DNA from: Xanthobacteraceae bacterium
GTDB taxonomy: Bacteria > Pseudomonadota > Alphaproteobacteria > Rhizobiales > Xanthobacteraceae
NCBI GenBank assembly: GCA_030039655.1
Contig: JASHVC010000063.1
Coordinates: 1-10,938 of the forward strand
DNA length: 10,938 bases
Reading direction: 5' to 3'
Positions 7,024-10,938 of the stretch are shown here, piece by piece (within the stretch, counting starts at the first letter, position 1; each line of letters starts with the position of its first letter). Made by a program: the position numbers and the translations under genes. A model generated the notes under the pieces. It was not told where the DNA came from. It did no database searches and saw nothing but the letters and a program-made list of their open reading frames with translations.

Positions 7024-8676
7024 ATGAGTACGACAGAACTGCCGCCGCGTGAGGCGATGGAGTTTGACGTCGTCGTTGTCGGCGCGGGGCCGGCGGGTCT
7101 CGCCACCGCAATCCGGCTCAAACAAGTTGCACCGGAAAAGTCCGTGGTGGTGGTGGAGAAGGGCTCAGAGGTCGGCGCTCACATCCTCTCTGGAGCGGTG
7201 ATCGACCCCATCGGAATCGACAGCCTCTTGCCTGAATGGCGCACCGAAGACTCATTTGTGAGAACCGCCGTCACCGAGGATCGCTTCTGCGTGCTCGGTC
7301 CGTCTGGCGGCTGGCGGCTGCCGAATTTGCTGATGCCGCCACTCCTCAGCAACCACGGCAACTTCATCGTTTCGCTCGGCGATGTTTGCCGCTACCTCGC
7401 GCGCAAGGCCGAGGCCCTCGGCGTCGAAATTTATCCGGGCTTCGCCGCCGCCGAAGTGCTGTTTGAAGATGGCGCAGTCGTCGGTATCGCCACCGGCGAC
7501 ATGGGCATCGGCAAGGACGGACACCACAAATCAGGTTTTACCCACGGCATGGAGTTGCACGGCAAGTACACCGTGTTTGCCGAAGGTGCGCGAGGCAGTC
7601 TCACCAAAGGTCTGATCGGAGGCTTTGGTCTGGCGAAGGATAGCGAGCCGCAGAAATTTGGTCTCGGCTTGAAAGAGCTATGGCAAGTCGCCCCTGAAAA
7701 GCATCGCAGCGGACTGGTGCAACATACGATTGGTTGGCCACTAAGCAACCGCACCGGCGGCGGCTCGTTCCTCTATCACTTTGCCGACAATCTGGTCGAA
7801 GTCGGTTTCGTCGTGCATCTCAATTACGAGAACCCGTACCTCTCGCCGTTCGAAGAGTTCCAGCGCTTCAAGACCCATCCGCTCATCCGCGACACGTTTA
7901 TTGGAGGAAAGCGTATTTGCTACGGCGCCCGCGCCATCAGCGAAGGTGGCTGGCAATCGGTGCCGCGCGTGGCGTTTCCAGGTGGCGTGCTGGTTGGCTG
8001 CGCGGCCGGGTTTGTGAACGTGCCGCGCATCAAAGGCAGTCACAACGCCATGCTCTCAGGGATGTTGGCGGCGGAACACATCGCTGCAGCCCTCGCTCAA
8101 GGCCGCAGCAACGACGAGCTCGCAACCTACGAGGCGGCCTGGCGCACCTCGCCAGTCGGACGCGATCTTTGGCGGGTGCGCAACGCCAAGCCGCTATGGT
8201 CGAAGTTCGGCACGTGCGCCGGTATCGCCCTTGGCGGGCTCGATATGTGGACCAACACGTTCGGCTTCTCGCTATTTGGCACGCTAAAGCACGGCAAGCC
8301 CGACTTCGCCACGCTCAAGCCCGTGGCGCAGTGCCAGCCCATCGCCTACCAGAAACCCGACGGCAAGCTCACATTCGACCGGCTCTCCTCGGTCTATTTG
8401 TCGAACACCAACCACGAGGAGGACCAGCCGGTGCACCTTTTGGTGCGCGACAGCGCGCTGCAGAAATCGTCGGAACACGACATGTATGGCGGGCCGTCGG
8501 CGCGCTATTGCCCGGCCGGCGTCTACGAGTGGGTCGAGGAGGCGGGCCGGCCGCGTTTCGTCATCAACGCGCAGAACTGCGTCCATTGCAAAGCGTGCGA
8601 CATCAAAGATCCTAACCAGAACATTACTTGGGTTCCACCCGAAGGCGGGGGAGGGCCCAACTATCCGAACATGTGA
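7024..8676 (+). CDS. Electron transfer flavoprotein-ubiquinone oxidoreductase (ETF dehydrogenase)
   Basis: Passes electrons from reduced electron transfer flavoprotein, fed by acyl-CoA and amino-acid dehydrogenases, to ubiquinone at the inner membrane. The 550-residue length is the usual bacterial size. The FAD-binding GAGPAG is at 20-25 after a short beta strand (FDVVVVG), with VVVEKGSEVGAHILSGAVIDP following; a second flavin-contact region is GCAAGFVNVPRIKGSHNAMLSG. The C-terminus carries the 4Fe-4S site: C496 (RYCPAGVYEW) and C519, C522 and C525 (NCVHCKACDIKDP). All expected ligands are present. A modest purine stretch (ACGGAA) precedes the ATG. The 105-bp gap to the divergent glycosylase gene must hold promoters for both, but none is clear. 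No etfA/etfB are in the window. Confidence 0.96.
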   Translation: MSTTELPPREAMEFDVVVVGAGPAGLATAIRLKQVAPEKSVVVVEKGSEVGAHILSGAVIDPIGIDSLLPEWRTEDSFVRTAVTEDRFCVLGPSGGWRLPNLLMPPLLSNHGNFIVSLGDVCRYLARKAEALGVEIYPGFAAAEVLFEDGAVVGIATGDMGIGKDGHHKSGFTHGMELHGKYTVFAEGARGSLTKGLIGGFGLAKDSEPQKFGLGLKELWQVAPEKHRSGLVQHTIGWPLSNRTGGGSFLYHFADNLVEVGFVVHLNYENPYLSPFEEFQRFKTHPLIRDTFIGGKRICYGARAISEGGWQSVPRVAFPGGVLVGCAAGFVNVPRIKGSHNAMLSGMLAAEHIAAALAQGRSNDELATYEAAWRTSPVGRDLWRVRNAKPLWSKFGTCAGIALGGLDMWTNTFGFSLFGTLKHGKPDFATLKPVAQCQPIAYQKPDGKLTFDRLSSVYLSNTNHEEDQPVHLLVRDSALQKSSEHDMYGGPSARYCPAGVYEWVEEAGRPRFVINAQNCVHCKACDIKDPNQNITWVPPEGGGGPNYPNM

Positions 8677-8761
8677 TCGCTGAGGAAGCGACTGCACGCT
8701 CCAGGCGTGGGTTGCGCCTGCGCGGGCCGGAAGGTTGATCAGAGCCCGGTTTGCCGCGATT

Positions 8762-8790
8762 TTGCCGCCCTTTCCTTGTAGAAATATTAG
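8762..8790 (+). promoter_or_regulatory. Candidate sigma70-type promoter of the TPR-ispE unit
   Basis: TTGCCG (8762-8767) and TATTAG (8785-8790) are separated by exactly 17 bp; each matches the housekeeping consensus at four of six positions. It lies in the 239-bp gap after the ETF-QO gene and would give a leader of roughly 120 bases before the TPR gene. A weak call resting on consensus match and spacing only. Confidence 0.35.
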
Positions 8791-8802
8791 GCTGCTTGTG
8801 TC

Positions 8803-8826
8803 AGGGACGGCGGTTTTCTCGTCCCT
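8803..8826 (+). other. Hairpin in the leader of the TPR gene
   Basis: AGGGACG (8803-8809) and CGTCCCT (8820-8826) form a perfect 7-bp stem with a 10-base loop, about 90 bp before the TPR start and just downstream of the candidate promoter. No T-run follows, so it is not a standard terminator for the ETF-QO gene; it may stabilise the 5' end of the TPR-ispE transcript or be incidental. The rest of the 8677-8915 gap holds only a weak CAGGCG/CGCCTG dyad at 8702-8720. Confidence 0.3.
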
Positions 8827-8915
8827 TGCGGGGGTGCGGCAAAAGGGTCATTCTCGCCAGCGCGTTTTCGGGGGCATGATTCCCGTTCCGCAATCCGTCT
8901 GCCAATGGAGCTCTC

Positions 8916-10658
8916 GTGATTCATTCGCTGCTGTCCCGGCATGCCGTTATTGGCGCTGCAATGATTTTTGGCTTGACGTCGGCTCGCGCCGCCCAAGCCC
9001 CGAACGAGCAGGATGTCCTGCGCGATAATCCTGCCGGCAATTATCTGGCCGCCCGCCATGCCGGAGTGGAGCGCGATGCCGCCGCTGCGGCGGATTATTA
9101 CCTCAAAGTGCTGAAGACCGATCCGCACAATGCCGATCTGCTCAGTCGGGCGTTTCTGTCCGTGCTCACGGACGGCGATGTCGATCAGGCCGGCAAACTT
9201 GCCGAGAAGCTTCTTCAAGTCGAGAGCAAGGAGAGCGTCGCGCGACTCGTGGCTGGCATCCGTGCCCTCAAGCAGAGGCAATACGGGTTGGCTCGACAAG
9301 GTTTTGCGCAGTCGGTGCACGGTCCGGTGACCGATTTGACGGCAAAGCTGCTGTCGGCCTGGGCGTCCTACGGTTCCGGCGATGCGCGCGGGGCCGTCGA
9401 TGATCTGGACAAGCTCAGCGGTCCGGACTGGTACGGGATTTTCAAGGATCTGCACGCTGGCCTCATACTCGATCTTGCCAATAACAAGAAGGACGCAGCC
9501 AAGCGTTACGAGAGCGCCTACAAGGCCGATCCGACCGCGTTGCGCACCGTAGAAGCTTACGGCCGCTTCCTGTCGCGCAACAGCAGCAAGGATGCGGCGC
9601 TGAAGGTCTATGAGGACTTCAACAAGGCGCTGCCGAACCACCCGCTGATCGAGCAGGAAATCAAGCAAATCACAAATGGTGAGAAGCTGCCGCCCCTGGT
9701 CGATACGGCCCAGGCCGGCGCTGCCGAGGCGCTTTATGGCATCGGCGCCTCGATTGGACGCCGGGGCGCCGAGGACCTGGCGCTGGTCTATCTGCAGCTC
9801 GCGCTCTACCTCGAACCTAACCATGTCATGGCGTTGCTCTCGCTGGCCGATCTCTACGAAACGCTCAAGAAGCCCGATCTGGCGATCAAGGAGTATGAGC
9901 GCGTGCCGGCGTCGTCGCCGGTTTCGCGCAGCGCTGAGATCGAGCTTGCCGTCGATCTTGATACGCTCGACAAGACTGATGAAGCCAAGAAGCGACTCGA
10001 TCGCATCATCGCCGACCATCCGAAAGACACCGAGGCACTGATGGCGCTCGGTAACATCGAGCGCGCGCGCAAGGATTTTGCCGCGTGTGCGACGACGTAC
10101 GGCAAGGCGATCGACTCGATACCGACGCTTGAGAAGTCGAACTGGGTCGTGTTCTACTTCCGCGGCATCTGTTACGAACGCTCCCATCAGTGGCCGAGCG
10201 CCGAAGCCGATATGAAAAAGGCCCTTGAGCTGTTCCCAGAACAGCCGCTCGTCCTCAATTATCTCGGCTATTCGTGGGTCGATCAGGGAGTGCATCTGGA
10301 AGACGGCATGGACATGATCCGTCGCGCGGTCGAGCAGCGGCCGGATGACGGTTACATCGTCGACTCGCTGGGCTGGGCCTACTTCCGCACCGGCAATTAC
10401 GACGAGGCGGTGAAGAACCTGGAGCGCGCGGTCGAGCTCAAGCCGGACGATCCGACGATCAACGACCATCTCGGCGATGCCTATTGGCGGGTTGGGCGAA
10501 CGCTGGAAGCGCATTTCCAGTGGTCGCACGCCAAGGACCTCAATCCGGAGCCGGAAGACCTGCCCAAGATCGAGGCCAAGCTGAAGGACGGCTTGCCCGA
10601 GGACACATCGTCCGCGGCCGAAGCCGTCAAGGCAAAGAAGCCCGGGAACGGCGGGTGA
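8916..10658 (+). CDS. Exported tetratricopeptide repeat protein
   Basis: The protein has 580 residues and starts on GTG, supported by GGAG (8906-8909) six bases upstream; this start gives a complete signal peptide (SRHAVIGAAMIFGLTSARA, cleavage near residues 25-27), with no lipobox cysteine, so a soluble periplasmic protein is expected. Degenerate TPR helices fill residues 40-240 and 265-400, and clearer repeats follow at about 409-545, for example SLGWAYFRTGNYDEAVKNLERAVELKPDD and HLGDAYWRVGRTLEAHFQWSHA. The tail is Lys/Ala-rich. TPR arrays bind other proteins; the partner is unknown. A similar TPR gene lies near ispE in Pseudomonas (PA4667, with lolB between; from memory), hinting at an envelope role. 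ispE begins 9 bases after its stop, so the two are coupled. Confidence 0.88.
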   Translation: MIHSLLSRHAVIGAAMIFGLTSARAAQAPNEQDVLRDNPAGNYLAARHAGVERDAAAAADYYLKVLKTDPHNADLLSRAFLSVLTDGDVDQAGKLAEKLLQVESKESVARLVAGIRALKQRQYGLARQGFAQSVHGPVTDLTAKLLSAWASYGSGDARGAVDDLDKLSGPDWYGIFKDLHAGLILDLANNKKDAAKRYESAYKADPTALRTVEAYGRFLSRNSSKDAALKVYEDFNKALPNHPLIEQEIKQITNGEKLPPLVDTAQAGAAEALYGIGASIGRRGAEDLALVYLQLALYLEPNHVMALLSLADLYETLKKPDLAIKEYERVPASSPVSRSAEIELAVDLDTLDKTDEAKKRLDRIIADHPKDTEALMALGNIERARKDFAACATTYGKAIDSIPTLEKSNWVVFYFRGICYERSHQWPSAEADMKKALELFPEQPLVLNYLGYSWVDQGVHLEDGMDMIRRAVEQRPDDGYIVDSLGWAYFRTGNYDEAVKNLERAVELKPDDPTINDHLGDAYWRVGRTLEAHFQWSHAKDLNPEPEDLPKIEAKLKDGLPEDTSSAAEAVKAKKPGNGG

Positions 10659-10662
10659 GGGG
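10657..10662 (+). promoter_or_regulatory. Ribosome-binding site deciding the TTG start of ispE
   Basis: GAGGGG overlaps the last two bases of the TPR stop codon and lies 5 bases before TTG at 10668. The TPR stop is in the same frame as ispE, so no start further upstream is possible, and the conserved APAKVNL follows only 8 codons later; the TTG is the only reasonable initiator. Ribosomes finishing the TPR gene can re-initiate here. Confidence 0.7.
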
Positions 10663-10667
10663 CGTCC

Positions 10668-10938
10668 TTGCCCGATCCGCTCGTTGAATCTGCGCCGGCC
10701 AAGGTCAATCTGACGCTGCGGGTGTTCGGCCGCCGCAGCGACGGCTATCACGAGATCGAAAGTCTGGTGACCTTCGCCGGTTTTGGCGACACTTTGAGCT
10801 TTTCGCGCGGCAGTGAGCTCGCGCTTATGGTGCGCGGCGCGCACGCGGCGCAGGCCGGAGACAATGCCGACAATCTGGTGCTCAAGGCAGCGCGCGCGCT
10901 GGCGACGCGTTTGCCCAGCGTCGGATTGGGCGCCTTCA
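10668..10938 (+). CDS. ispE: 4-(cytidine 5'-diphospho)-2-C-methyl-D-erythritol kinase (5' part)
   Basis: GHMP-family kinase of the MEP isoprenoid pathway; phosphorylates CDP-methylerythritol at the 2-hydroxyl. Only the first 90 codons are in the window. They show the N-terminal signature APAKVNLTLRVFGRRSDGYH followed by EIESLVTFAGFGDTLSF, and GDNADNLVLKAARAL, which in this family precedes the second conserved block. The glycine-rich ATP loop lies beyond the window edge. Translation starts on TTG, with its ribosome-binding site overlapping the upstream TPR stop. In many proteobacteria ispE is essential and sits in small envelope or translation operons; here it follows an exported TPR protein directly. 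Confidence 0.93.
   Translation, partial: MPDPLVESAPAKVNLTLRVFGRRSDGYHEIESLVTFAGFGDTLSFSRGSELALMVRGAHAAQAGDNADNLVLKAARALATRLPSVGLGAF

Noticed and set aside
6919..7125. N-terminal extension of the uracil-DNA glycosylase to the ATG at 7125
   Set aside because: It would overlap the ETF-QO coding start by 102 bp, has Arg- and Cys-rich sequence unlike the family, and leaves no room for divergent promoters.
8787..10844. Very long open frame (685 codons) on the minus strand opposite the TPR gene and the start of ispE
   Set aside because: Its codons are in exact register with the TPR and ispE codons, so a stop would need TTA, CTA or TCA on the sense strand, which are rare at this GC content. It has no recognisable domain, while the sense protein has a signal peptide, a ribosome-binding site and TPR repeats.

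Overview
The window is about 11 kb of GC-rich (low 60s % by eye) bacterial chromosome. Gene content and order, alphaproteobacterial-type regulatory signals and protein flavour point to an alphaproteobacterium of the Hyphomicrobiales (Bradyrhizobium / Rhodopseudomonas / Pseudolabrys-like). This taxonomic call is an inference from the proteins and not from a marker gene. There is no tRNA, rRNA, CRISPR array, insertion sequence or phage gene; it looks like ordinary core-type chromosome.

Layout. (1) 1-330, +: 3' end of moaB (molybdenum cofactor). (2) 331-369: REP-like hairpin between convergent genes. (3) 373-1913, -: a small GT2-like glycosyltransferase followed by a MarR-GNAT fusion; a MarR-type palindrome sits in the 38-bp gap between them. 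(4) 1914-2060: divergent control region with a perfect alphaproteobacterial LexA (SOS) box and a separate 8-bp-arm dyad. (5) 2061-6060, +: PA0069-family radical SAM protein (SplB-related), ribonuclease HII, a GT39-like multispanning membrane protein and a small cupin. (6) 6064-6918, -: family-4-like uracil-DNA glycosylase that lacks two of the four iron-sulfur cysteines. (7) 7024-8676, +: electron transfer flavoprotein-ubiquinone oxidoreductase. (8) 8916-10938, +: exported TPR protein, then the start of ispE on a TTG codon, cut by the window edge.

How the genes fit together. Three DNA-maintenance genes (radical SAM/SplB-like, RNase HII, uracil-DNA glycosylase) lie within 5 kb. The first carries the SOS box, so the radical SAM gene, perhaps with rnhB, may be part of the DNA-damage response. 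The TPR and ispE genes are almost certainly co-translated: ispE's ribosome-binding site overlaps the TPR stop codon. The other genes are housekeeping neighbours without an obvious common pathway. The most interesting items are the SOS box on a radical SAM gene of unknown function, the Cys-depleted uracil-DNA glycosylase, and the self-placed MarR operator.
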